This document shows positions 10,637 through 18,508 of a DNA stretch of 64,000 bases, one piece after another (position 1 is the stretch's first letter; every line of letters starts with the position of its first letter). The stretch is from Mesorhizobium sp. SARCC-RB16n (GTDB lineage: Bacteria > Pseudomonadota > Alphaproteobacteria > Rhizobiales > Rhizobiaceae). The position numbers were made by a program, and so were the translations under genes. Location: the NCBI RefSeq assembly GCF_008520305.1, contig NZ_ML703277.1, positions 1 to 64,000 on the forward strand, read 5' to 3'. Below the pieces are notes generated by a model. That model had not been told where the DNA came from. It saw only the letters and a program-made list of their open reading frames with translations, and did not search any database.

Positions 10637-10640
10637 ATCG

Positions 10641-11633
10641 ATGCTGTTTAACCATCTCATAGTCCAACTCTGCGTGGCGTTTGGAATGATGCTTCCGGGA
10701 AACGCCTCGCTCGCTCCACTGGCTTTCACCGCGAGCCTCGAGCATGCCAATATCGACCGTATGGAAACCACGGCCCTGCCGCCCCGCCAAGACCTTGCCG
10801 TGCCCCAACCCGCGCCGATCGAATTCGGCGTCTACGATCCGGCCGACGCTTTCAAATCGGCCACCGATTTTCGCATCGAGCATGTTTTTGTCGCCTGGGA
10901 GCCGTTCGATGCCAGCAAGCTGAGGCAGAAGGCGGCCGAAGCTGCCGAACGTGGGCGCGACCTTATGGTCACCGTGGAGCCATGGCCGAAGGCATCGAGG
11001 ATGCGCCGTGGCGGCGACGCGATGCTGCGTGAAATCGCGCAGGCAAAATATGACAGCCAGATCGATCATGTCTGCTCGGAACTGGCAAGGTCGTCCGGCC
11101 GTACCTTGCTGCGCTGGGGGCACGAGATGGAGGTGGTGTCGGACCGTTATCCCTGGGCTTACAAAGACCCCGCCAGCTTCATTGCCGCCTTCCGGCATGT
11201 GGCCGAACGGTGCCGAAAGCTGTCCCCCAACACGCTCATCGTGTGGTCGCCGCGCGGCGATGGAGAGCTGAGGAAATACTATCCTGGTCCCGACTATGTC
11301 GACTATGTCGGCGTATCTCTCTGGGGACTGCAGAAGTGGGACCGCAAGCATGGCGGGCGCGATCGCGCTTTTCGCGAAGTCTTCTGGGAAACGTATCGAA
11401 ATGTGGTCGCCTACGCCAAGCCTGTGATCATCTCCGAACTCGGCATTTCTGGCGACCAGGACTATGTCGATCGCTGGCTAGCCGAGATCATGGACCACGA
11501 CACCAATGGCGCGAAATTCCCGTTGCTGAGGACCATCGTCTATTTCAACGACAAGGAACCTCATTATTGGCCGCAAGGGTTCGGTTCACCGGATTGGCGA
11601 GTCGATCCAACCAAACTGGTGGCGCTGCCCTGA
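10641..11633 (+). CDS. GH26-like beta-glycosidase, probably exported
   Basis: A 330-residue protein resembling glycoside hydrolase family 26 (beta-mannanases, lichenases, xylanases), a (beta/alpha)8 fold. The expected pair of catalytic glutamates can be seen: LLRWGHEME (acid/base, about residue 158) and VIISELGISG (nucleophile, about residue 274); FGVYDP at 63-68 begins the barrel. The N-terminus is hydrophobic (LIVQLCVAFGMML) but a weak signal peptide. It is a paralogue of the gene at 12406-13347, sharing EFGVYDP/DFGAYDP, the RWGHEME/RFAHEME site and VYFNDKE near the C-terminus. The neighbouring GT2 synthase suggests it trims or releases the polymer made there; substrate is unknown. Confidence 0.75.
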   Translation: MLFNHLIVQLCVAFGMMLPGNASLAPLAFTASLEHANIDRMETTALPPRQDLAVPQPAPIEFGVYDPADAFKSATDFRIEHVFVAWEPFDASKLRQKAAEAAERGRDLMVTVEPWPKASRMRRGGDAMLREIAQAKYDSQIDHVCSELARSSGRTLLRWGHEMEVVSDRYPWAYKDPASFIAAFRHVAERCRKLSPNTLIVWSPRGDGELRKYYPGPDYVDYVGVSLWGLQKWDRKHGGRDRAFREVFWETYRNVVAYAKPVIISELGISGDQDYVDRWLAEIMDHDTNGAKFPLLRTIVYFNDKEPHYWPQGFGSPDWRVDPTKLVALP

Positions 11634-11676
11634 CGTGCAGGCGGCCCGGACCCAGGCATCAGCCCGGAAGCGGCTA

Positions 11677-11780
11677 ATGCATGTCGCCCGGAAGTGTCCT
11701 CGGTTCCGGGATAACGACATGCATAAAATCAGAAGCTTACAGCAGGTCGGGCGAATCCTATTCGCCGCGACATGCTGTAG
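11677..11780. repeat. Composite two-hairpin palindromic repeat element
   Basis: The first hairpin (11677-11724) pairs ATGCATGTCG with CGACATGCAT and, inside, CCCGGAA with TTCCGGG. The second (about 11736-11780) pairs GGCGAAT with ATTCGCC around a 3-base loop, with an outer imperfect stem. The element lies between two convergent genes and resembles short palindromic elements dispersed in Rhizobiales intergenic regions. Its core (CCCGGAAGTG...GGTTCCGGG) matches the core of the element at 36283-36325. It could also help to stop transcription from both sides. Confidence 0.75.
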
Positions 11781-11851
11781 CCGCCCGGGGCAAAATCCAA
11801 TCCCTGGACATAGACGCTGTCTGGCAGAGGGCTGATCAGGCAGTCGCCCGC

Positions 11852-12370
11852 TCAGTCCGCGGTCGCTGGCTGGTTCAACGAATCCTTGATTTCCTGCACC
11901 CTCTTGCTGACCCGGTCGCCCGGCTTCAGCATCTTGATCTCCTGGTAGCCCTTGGTGTCGCCGGTCAGAACGTACCAGTCTCCCTTGGCCGTGTTCTTGG
12001 CATAGATCGTGTCGCCAACCCTTCTGTGGGCAAAGCATGAATGGTCCGTGCTGGATTTCTTGGCGCTGGTCCACTTCGCACGGAAGCAGAAGGTCCCGTC
12101 ATCCTTGAGGAACCAGACGCCTTCGCCGTAGGAGGCAGCCGGGCCTGTTCCGCTCCATCCGGCGAATTGCCGCTTTTCCCGCTGGAAATAGCCGGCGCCA
12201 TCCTTCCAGGTCCAGGTCATATTGTTGTAGATCGCCAGCACGTCACCTGCTGTCAGCGGCTTGCCCTGTTCTGCCCGCTTGGCGATCGAACTTACCGTTT
12301 GCGCCGACGCTGCTCCTGTCAGGAGGCAGGCGATTCCGACAGCGCCGACAACCAGTTTGAATGCACGCAT
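11852..12370 (-). CDS. Exported DUF995 family protein
   Basis: A 172-residue protein with a clear signal peptide (MRAFKLVVGAVGIACLLTGAASAQ) and a mature domain that fits DUF995, a family of unknown function found mostly in rhizobia. Recognisable stretches are GDVLAIYNNMTWTWKDGAGYF near residues 41-61, GEGVWFLKDDGTFCF near 84-98 and the Cys of DHSCFAH. The ATG at 12370 is preceded by GGGAG at a good distance; an upstream TTG (12376) is less likely. The stop of the downstream-strand GH26-like gene is 35 bases away on the same strand (12406), so the two minus-strand genes may be co-transcribed. Confidence 0.8.
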   Translation of the reverse strand: MRAFKLVVGAVGIACLLTGAASAQTVSSIAKRAEQGKPLTAGDVLAIYNNMTWTWKDGAGYFQREKRQFAGWSGTGPAASYGEGVWFLKDDGTFCFRAKWTSAKKSSTDHSCFAHRRVGDTIYAKNTAKGDWYVLTGDTKGYQEIKMLKPGDRVSKRVQEIKDSLNQPATAD

Positions 12371-12405
12371 AGCCAACTCCCTTTCTGCTTTTGCCCTCTA
12401 GGCAA

Positions 12406-13347
12406 TCAGTTGATGATGTTCTGCTTTATCCGCCAGTCAGGCAGGCCGTAATGCTCTGGCCAAGGATAGACTTCCTTGTCGTTGAAATAGACGACCGCCG
12501 TGAGTTTGGGGAACGCAGGCAAGGGCTGACGTACCTCCGCATCCCACGCCGCGACATAATCCTTGCTGCCGGAATAGCCGAGTTCCGCGACGACAATCGG
12601 TCTGTTGAACTGGAGAACCCGGTCGTAGCCCGGCTTCAACAGCTCGGAGAAAGTCCGGTCGCGGCCATATTTATCCCTGTCGAATTTCTGCAGGCCGAAG
12701 ACCGACAGGCCGATCACGTCGACATAGTTATCGCCAGGATAGTAGGCGGCCAGGCCGTCATCGCCCTTTGGCGACCACATGAACGTGGCGTGAGGGGCCT
12801 GTGTCCGGCACCGGTCAACGACATGTCTGTAGGCCTTGATGTAATCCGCCGGATCCCAGTTCGCCCAGGAGAATCGGCCCGTCTTGTCTTCCATCTCGTG
12901 CGCAAAACGTATGGTGACGGCCGTCTTCATTCCTCCGGCGATCCTGCAGATGGCATCGAGGTTCGGATCGTATTTGCCGGACAGGATGCCGTCCCTGAGT
13001 TCGTTTGGCGTGACGCGCCATTGCTGTGACCAGGTCCATGGCTCGATCGTGATCAGGATGGTCCGTCCTCTTGCGGCCGCATAGGTATCGGCCGCGGGCA
13101 GACTTGCTAGGTCGACATCTTCCCATGGCAGAAACAGATGCTCGATCTTGACCGTCTTGTCGTTGCTGAATGCGCCATACGGGTCGTACGCGCCAAAGTC
13201 AGGAGCCGAGCCCTGCGGCGTGGCCTTTTGCGATAGGTCGGTCGACGCGCCAAGCGACGGGGTCGCAGGCATGGTAACGCTGGCGGCCAATCCCATCGCG
13301 ACAAGGAGCGCGAAGCTTCTCGGGTAAGATTTCATCGTCCGTTTCAT
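12406..13347 (-). CDS. GH26-like beta-glycosidase, exported
   Basis: A 313-residue paralogue of the enzyme at 10641-11633. A signal peptide is evident (SFALLVAMGLAASVTMPATPSLGAS). The putative catalytic glutamates lie in IRFAHEMED (acid/base) and VVAELGYSG (nucleophile), and the VYFNDKE and PDWR motifs near the C-terminus are shared with the paralogue. ATG at 13347 has an AGGGAG Shine-Dalgarno seven bases upstream; the GTG just before it (13350) is not needed. It lies 147 bases downstream of the GT2 synthase on the same strand. A role in trimming, releasing or remodelling the GT2 product is inferred, by analogy with cellulase BcsZ beside cellulose synthase. Confidence 0.78.
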   Translation of the reverse strand: MKRTMKSYPRSFALLVAMGLAASVTMPATPSLGASTDLSQKATPQGSAPDFGAYDPYGAFSNDKTVKIEHLFLPWEDVDLASLPAADTYAAARGRTILITIEPWTWSQQWRVTPNELRDGILSGKYDPNLDAICRIAGGMKTAVTIRFAHEMEDKTGRFSWANWDPADYIKAYRHVVDRCRTQAPHATFMWSPKGDDGLAAYYPGDNYVDVIGLSVFGLQKFDRDKYGRDRTFSELLKPGYDRVLQFNRPIVVAELGYSGSKDYVAAWDAEVRQPLPAFPKLTAVVYFNDKEVYPWPEHYGLPDWRIKQNIIN

Positions 13348-13494
13348 CACATTACTCCCTGGCTGTGTTGAGCATCATCGGGTTTTCCGAAGATCAGTTC
13401 GGCGTCAGTGCCTCCCTCACGGGCTTGGTTTGCATTCCATCCATGCGGCCGCGTGGCCGCCGACATATCCTTGCTGATCAGACGATGGTTATCG

Positions 13495-15381
13495 TCATGG
13501 CTGGTTTCCTTTCTTCCCGGCGGTCGCGGCCTGGCTGTCCCACCAGACCTCGAAACGCAGCTTCCCGGCTTTCACGGCTGTCAGGCCTGCTCCGGACGGG
13601 CCGTAGGTGAGGCGCGTCAGTTTTAGAGGCTCGGCGCCTGCCGCCATTGTGTCCAAGCCTTCGAGGCCGTGGGACGACAATGAAACCGCCGAGATCGTCG
13701 AGACCGCGCCCGCGAACGCGCTCTGCCTGATGAGGCCGACATTCGGCTTGATCGAGTTTTCATAGGCATGCCTGAGGATGATGACGACCAGGATCAGCGC
13801 ATACACGACGGCGTTGAATATGGCGAAGAAGTAGAAGCCGCGCCCGGCCGTGGCGTCCTCGACAAAGATCGCCGGCAGCGCAGAGGTGATGGACAGAACT
13901 GCGTATGGAGCGATGACCCGGAAGGGTAGGACATCCGCTGGCCCGCCGCCCTTCGGCGTCACGCGAAAATCGACGAACGTTCCGGTAGCCCAATCGCGAA
14001 AGGCCGCCAGTATGCCAGCCAGCGCCCACGGCCACCTGGCGAACGGAAACAGGATACCTTCCCAGCTGAAGACCTTGGCATTCTTTGGCCGCCACCAGCC
14101 ATTGGCGCGAAACAAGGTGTTTATCGATGTGAGAATGATCGTCGATGGCAGGAGATGCTTGAAGAATTGTGGAAAATCCGTTCCGACGAAGTTCATGTCG
14201 AACAGAAGGGCGACAATGGGAATCGAAAACGAAATAACCATCGTTGCGCAGAACAATCCGTACCAAAGCTGGCAGAAGAGGAATTGAAACCGCAGCTTTA
14301 AGGGCAGTTTTTCGATGTAGGCGGGGGTATATTTGATAAGAAGCGTCATGATGCTTCGCGACCATTGGAATTCTTGCGTCGCGAGGTCGGCGAATGTCTG
14401 CGGACCGTCACCATTGGCAATCGCATCGATGGCGTGGGCGCCCCGCCAACCCTTTGCATTCATCATCAGGGTTGTGGAGTGGTCCTCTGCAAGCTCGGGA
14501 CCCAGGCCGCCAATGTCCTTCAGCGCGGCGGTCCGAACGGCGTAGTGCGAACCGAAGCAGATCGGCGCCCAGCCGCCATTGTAACCGGCCTGTAGAGCGC
14601 CATGCAGTATGCCTTCCGCATAAAGCCTGCTTCTGGCCGACCAACTGTTCCCTGCGTTCCTGTCACAGATGCTTGGCGCCGAGACATAACCAACTCGTGG
14701 GTCGCAGAAGGGCGCCAGCATGTGCCTGAGATAGGATGGCGAGGGGACGTGATCGGCATCCAACTGGGCAACGAAGTCGTACCGGTCGTAGCCGTAATTG
14801 TCATAGAAGAAGGCGAGGTTCCCCTCCTTGCACCGGGTTCTGCGCGGCCATTGCGGCCGGTGATAGTCGTCGCGTCCCTTTCGTGTCGAAACAAAAACGG
14901 AATGCGCGCGGCACCAAGCCAGCGTCTCCTCGGACGGATCCTCGTCCGCCAGCCAAGTGTCGTGTCGCAGATCCTGGCGGCGCATTGCCGTGAGCGTTTC
15001 GGCAATGATCGAGAATGGCTCCGACGGCGCTTTGGTGACGACCATCGCCACGCGACAGGAGGGTGAAAGGCCTATCCCGGACGCTGGAACCCTCGAGCGC
15101 AGAAATATCGTCAGTGTGTAAAGCGGCATGGCCATTGTCAGTGCCACCAGCACTGACACCATCACGAAACGCCCGGTTCCGACGTCATGCGCCGGATCAA
15201 GCCACCACGACCAGAAATAGCACAATGAGGCAAGCCAGATCAGATAGGCCGACACGTACGCGGCCTTCTGCGGCCTGGTCATCAAGGAGACCAGAAACGA
15301 ATTGCGCTCGTCGGCGCGATGCGAAACTGCATCGATAGCTCTGCCGGAAGTCCAATGTGATGGCGCGAAACTGGTTCTCAT
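13495..15381 (-). CDS. Membrane family-2 glycosyltransferase (polysaccharide synthase)
   Basis: A processive-type GT2 of 628 residues, inner-membrane, resembling the cellulose/mixed-linkage glucan/curdlan synthase group. Two membrane helices (about 41-60 and 73-95) precede the catalytic domain with AQLDADH (DxD, 206-211) and the PELAEDH acid motif (296-301). The usual QxxRW reads QEFQW at 336-340, with Gln replacing Arg. At least four further helices follow. There is no obvious PilZ domain; the last 90 residues after the final helix form a beta-rich tail. The open frame runs on through galE, but ATG at 15381 overlaps the galE stop as ATGA. The polymer made is unknown. Confidence 0.85.
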   Translation of the reverse strand: MRTSFAPSHWTSGRAIDAVSHRADERNSFLVSLMTRPQKAAYVSAYLIWLASLCYFWSWWLDPAHDVGTGRFVMVSVLVALTMAMPLYTLTIFLRSRVPASGIGLSPSCRVAMVVTKAPSEPFSIIAETLTAMRRQDLRHDTWLADEDPSEETLAWCRAHSVFVSTRKGRDDYHRPQWPRRTRCKEGNLAFFYDNYGYDRYDFVAQLDADHVPSPSYLRHMLAPFCDPRVGYVSAPSICDRNAGNSWSARSRLYAEGILHGALQAGYNGGWAPICFGSHYAVRTAALKDIGGLGPELAEDHSTTLMMNAKGWRGAHAIDAIANGDGPQTFADLATQEFQWSRSIMTLLIKYTPAYIEKLPLKLRFQFLFCQLWYGLFCATMVISFSIPIVALLFDMNFVGTDFPQFFKHLLPSTIILTSINTLFRANGWWRPKNAKVFSWEGILFPFARWPWALAGILAAFRDWATGTFVDFRVTPKGGGPADVLPFRVIAPYAVLSITSALPAIFVEDATAGRGFYFFAIFNAVVYALILVVIILRHAYENSIKPNVGLIRQSAFAGAVSTISAVSLSSHGLEGLDTMAAGAEPLKLTRLTYGPSGAGLTAVKAGKLRFEVWWDSQAATAGKKGNQP

Positions 15382-16364
15382 CGCGTCGCCTCGAGGCCAA
15401 AGAACGGGGCCGCTGTCCTGACGATGGTGTCGATGTCGGAAAACTCGGGCACGAAGCCCAGATGCTCGCGTGCATTGACCGGATCGGCATAGAGCGCGGC
15501 CGGGTCCCCGAGGCGCCGGGTTCTGTAGACAGCCGGGACCGATCGCGACGTCATCCGGCTGACTGCCTGCAAAATCTCCTTGATCGACACGCCTCGCCCT
15601 GTCCCGAGATTGACCGACAGGCTTTCGCCGCCGGCTTCCACGTGCAAGAGCGCCTTCAGATGCGCGCGGGCGAGGTCGCTGACATGGATATAGTCGCGCA
15701 CGCAGGTGCCATCCGAGGTGTCGTAGTCGGTGCCGAAGACCTCGATCTCGTCGATCAACCCGGAGGCGGCCATCAGGACCCTGGGAACCAGGTGCGTTTC
15801 TGGCGAATGCCATTCCCCCAGTTCCCCGTCGGGATCGGCGCCGCAGGCGTTGAAATAGCGCAGGATGGCGTATTTCACCCCATAGGCGGCCGAATAGTCG
15901 CCGATGATCTGCTCGCCCATCAGTTTGCTGCGCCCATAGGGGCTGATCGGATTCTGCGACGAACTCTCGCGCACCGGCAGCACCTCCGGCACGCCGTAGG
16001 TCGCGCAACTGCTGGAGAAGATGATGTTGCCGATTGCTGCGGCGCGCGCCGCATCGAGCACCGCGATGGTTCCGGCCACATTGGTCGAATAGTGCTCGGC
16101 CGGTTGGTGGACAGACTCTCCAACATAGGCCAGGGCCGCGAAATGGATGATCGCCTTCGGCTGGTATTTGCCGATCGTCTGCTCCAGCGCGCGTTTGTCC
16201 CGGATATCGCCGACGACGAGCGGACCCCAGCCGACGGATTTCTCGTTCCCGCGGCTGAGATCATCATAAACCACGGGGAGGTAGCCGGCTGCCGCCAAGA
16301 GCTTGCAGGTGTGGCTGCCGATGAAGCCGGCGCCGCCTGTCACGAGTATGACGGGCCGTGTCAT
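15378..16364 (-). CDS. galE: UDP-glucose 4-epimerase
   Basis: Interconverts UDP-glucose and UDP-galactose (or related sugars) in the cytoplasm. The 328-residue extended SDR has the NAD-binding GGAGFIGSH at 8-16, SSSCATYG near 122-129 and the YGRSK catalytic Tyr/Lys motif near 148-152. The C-terminal [15 protein letters not shown] block is typical of GalE. It overlaps the GT2 gene downstream by ATGA (15378-15381), and its own ATG (16364) overlaps the ancestral stop of the UXS-like gene, also as ATGA. It therefore most likely supplies a nucleotide sugar for the polymer. Confidence 0.93.
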   Translation of the reverse strand: MTRPVILVTGGAGFIGSHTCKLLAAAGYLPVVYDDLSRGNEKSVGWGPLVVGDIRDKRALEQTIGKYQPKAIIHFAALAYVGESVHQPAEHYSTNVAGTIAVLDAARAAAIGNIIFSSSCATYGVPEVLPVRESSSQNPISPYGRSKLMGEQIIGDYSAAYGVKYAILRYFNACGADPDGELGEWHSPETHLVPRVLMAASGLIDEIEVFGTDYDTSDGTCVRDYIHVSDLARAHLKALLHVEAGGESLSVNLGTGRGVSIKEILQAVSRMTSRSVPAVYRTRRLGDPAALYADPVNAREHLGFVPEFSDIDTIVRTAAPFFGLEATR

Positions 16365-17391
16365 GACACGGCGGCCTCTTTAACAGGCCGGTTGCTGTAG
16401 AGCAGGGCGTCGAAATACTCCATAGGGCAAGACCCTGGCTCAGGTTGATCGTCGGTTCCCAGCCGAGATGTTGCCTGGCAAAGGAGATATCGGGTCTGCG
16501 TTGCCTGGGGTCGTCGACGGGCAGTGGCCGGTGCACAATCCGCGACCGGGAGTTCGTATAATCGACGACCAGCTTGGCCAGATCCATGACGGTGAATTCA
16601 GCGGGATTGCCGAGATTGACCGGATGCGGCGGTGGCGTCGGGGCTCTCATCAGGCTGACAAAGCCCTCGATCAGGTCGTCCACGTAGCAGAACGATCGTG
16701 TCTGCATGCCGCTGCCATAAACGGTCAGGTCCTCGCCACGCAGCGCCTGGACGACGAAGTTCGACACCACGCGGCCGTCGTCGGGCTGCATGCGACGGCC
16801 ATAGGTGTTGAATATCCGCGCAACGCGGACATCGATGCCGAACGTTCGCGAATAGTCGAAGAACAGGGTTTCGGCCGAACGTTTACCCTCGTCGTAGCAG
16901 GATCGTGGGCCGTGCGTGTTGACGTTGCCGAGATAGCTCTCCGGCTGAGGATGGACCAGCGGGTCGCCATAGACCTCCGAAGTGGAGGCCTGGAAGATCT
17001 TGGCATTGTGGCGCCGCGCGAGTTCCAGAAGGTTCAGCGAGCCGTGTACGCTGGTCTTGAACGTGTGGATCGGATCGGCCTGATAATGCGGCGGAGAGGC
17101 GGGGCAGGCGAGATTGTAGATTTCATCGACGGGAATGTCCCCAGGTAGCGCGTCGACAATGTCATGCTCGATGCATCTGAATGCCGGATCGCTCAATATG
17201 GCATTGAGATTGTATCTCTTGCCGGTATGGAAATTGTCGAGCGCGACGACTTCATATCCGTCCGCCAGCAACCGTTCGCATAGATGCGAGCCTAGAAATC
17301 CTGCTCCCCCCGCGACCAGGGCGCGACTTTGGCGCGTGCCTTTGCGGCTGATCCCATCCCGGAGTTTCAAAACCTTGATGATTTTACTCAT
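16264..17391 (-). CDS. UDP-glucuronate decarboxylase (UDP-xylose synthase)-like NAD-dependent epimerase, 3' frameshift
   Basis: Extended SDR that should convert UDP-glucuronate to UDP-xylose. It has GGAGFLGSH at 28-36, the YxxxK site at 166-170 (YDEGK), [11 protein letters not shown] near 191-201 and [16 protein letters not shown] near 298-313, as in UXS enzymes. After residue 322 the open frame (375 residues) runs out of family and 101 bases into galE. In another frame the expected tail is present (MEYFDALL.. to EAAVS, 16364-16423) and stops at 16361 in an ATGA overlap with galE. So one base (or four, judging by family spacing) was lost near 16424. The start at 17391 follows AAGGGGAAG. The catalytic part is intact. 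Confidence 0.85.
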   Translation of the reverse strand: MSKIIKVLKLRDGISRKGTRQSRALVAGGAGFLGSHLCERLLADGYEVVALDNFHTGKRYNLNAILSDPAFRCIEHDIVDALPGDIPVDEIYNLACPASPPHYQADPIHTFKTSVHGSLNLLELARRHNAKIFQASTSEVYGDPLVHPQPESYLGNVNTHGPRSCYDEGKRSAETLFFDYSRTFGIDVRVARIFNTYGRRMQPDDGRVVSNFVVQALRGEDLTVYGSGMQTRSFCYVDDLIEGFVSLMRAPTPPPHPVNLGNPAEFTVMDLAKLVVDYTNSRSRIVHRPLPVDDPRQRRPDISFARQHLGWEPTINLSQGLALWSISTPCSTATGLLKRPPCHDTARHTRDRRRRLHRQPHLQALGGSRLPPRGL

Positions 17392-17948
17392 GGTCTTCCC
17401 CTTACGCACGGCGCACACCATCGACCGGGCAGGACAAAGCACCGCCCGGCCACGTTCTTTCGAACGTGACAAAACCCTCCGCTCGCGCGGAATCGCCATC
17501 TCTGATGTGCGCTACTTGCTCTTTGAGTTCACAGGATCGATGCGGCGCGGCTTATTGCCGCCGCCCAGCTTCCAGATGCCCCGAATTTTCGTGACTACAC
17601 ACTTGGTGCCACCATCGCCCATTGCCTGCGCAAATTGCACATCCCAACGGGTCAAAAATAAACCTGTGGACATTCTAGTCAACTAAATTAGCTATCCATT
17701 AACTACAATCGTTCGTGAGTGGTTAATTACGATACTGGAATCTTGGTCCCGCGCGTCAAACCATCTGATCGGCGATCCGGTCTTGGAGGGAAATAAAAGC
17801 AGAATATATCGGATGGCGCAGCGCATAGAACATCAGCTATATCGGTGTGAACGAAACTGAGATATAGGTAAAATATAAATCGCGGCGTATACCTATTAGG
17901 CAGAAGAAAACGCGGAAATTTTATAGCGTAACTGCTTAGACGTCGCCG
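17392..17948. promoter_or_regulatory. AT-rich non-coding region upstream of the polysaccharide operon
   Basis: These 557 bases hold no convincing gene on either strand. From about 17650 to 17935 the DNA is markedly AT-rich compared with the rest of the window. It contains an imperfect inverted repeat, ATTAACTAC (17698-17706) and GTGGTTAAT (17719-17727), and many TA steps. The promoter of the UXS-galE-GT2 operon should lie here. AT-rich, T-A-step-rich targets are typical of MucR/Ros regulators, one of which is encoded at 37598; that link is only an inference. Confidence 0.45.
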
Positions 17949-18239
17949 TTACACGCGCAGAAAGCAATGTGACTGCCGACCAAAGCCGCTTGGGCTGCAA
18001 ATGTGCGCGGAGTTCCCGATATAGGGATTCCAGCTTGCCGTGGTCGATGAGATGCTATTTGTCATAACGCTACGATCCGGCTTTGGGGCGGCCAAAGCAT
18101 GATATCCAGTGTTGGAGGATTGGCAGCCGGCTATACCGAGAGCAAAGCTCAGAGCCAAAAATTTGTATCTTGAATTTGGCTCCGGAACTGGTCTAGGTTC
18201 GCCAAAGCGAGTGAATTCACCTTGGTGATATTTGCACAT
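17949..18239 (-). CDS. Putative small lipoprotein with conserved-looking Cys pair
   Basis: A 96-residue product not assignable to a named family. ATG at 18239 follows a strong GGAGGGA Shine-Dalgarno. After a 26-residue basic/proline-rich N-terminus comes a hydrophobic stretch (FLALSFALGIAGC) ending in a lipobox with Cys39. The C-terminus has CSPSGFGRQSHCF, with Cys81 and Cys92, a pattern I associate loosely with small exported alphaproteobacterial proteins. The long n-region before the hydrophobic core is unusual. It could instead be a degraded remnant, since the flanking DNA is AT-rich and gene-poor. Possibly an accessory of the adjacent polysaccharide locus. Confidence 0.5.
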   Translation of the reverse strand: MCKYHQGEFTRFGEPRPVPEPNSRYKFLALSFALGIAGCQSSNTGYHALAAPKPDRSVMTNSISSTTASWNPYIGNSAHICSPSGFGRQSHCFLRV

Positions 18240-18339
18240 CAAGTCCCTCCGTCCCTGAAATGTCCGTCGTTGCCCGAATCGCCTGCAATATGCCGATTGG
18301 CTCTTTAATTATCCGGACAATAGTTAATTTAGCTACCGC

Positions 18340-18480
18340 TACTGATCGCCTGGGTAGAGCCCTTGGCGTGGGCCCGATGGTCATACATGACCGTGGCTTG
18401 CCTTGGCTCGGGCAGGGAACGGCTCCCTCCGGACCTCTACTGCATGGACTGCCCGAGGCCCGCCATTGGCGGGCCTCTTC
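18340..18480 (+). ncRNA. Candidate structured RNA / hairpin-dense intergenic segment
   Basis: Between the lipoprotein gene and the CMD-like gene, about 140 bases can form several nested hairpins: GGTCA/TGACC (18379 region), AGGGA/TCCCT (18414 region), a long-range CTCGGGCAG (18407-18415) with CTGCCCGAG (18449-18457), and the strong terminal stem at 18455-18477. AT-rich DNA just upstream (18300-18345) could carry a promoter. No open frame fits. The RNA call rests only on hairpin density, and orientation is a guess. Confidence 0.25.
18455..18477. terminator. Strong GC hairpin downstream of the CMD-like gene
   Basis: GAGGCCCGCC and GGCGGGCCTC pair perfectly over 10 bp with a 3-base loop, 32 bases beyond the stop of the minus-strand gene at 18509. 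There is no run of T on either strand (CTTCTGG follows on plus), so it is at best a weak intrinsic terminator or the 3' end of the candidate RNA. Confidence 0.4.
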
Positions 18481-18508
18481 TGGATGGCCACAGCCGTCAT
18501 CGATGGGC

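Noticed and set aside
13495-16008. 837-codon version of the GT2 gene
   Set aside because: The first 209 codons are read out of frame through galE; the ATGA overlap at 15378-15381 marks the real start.
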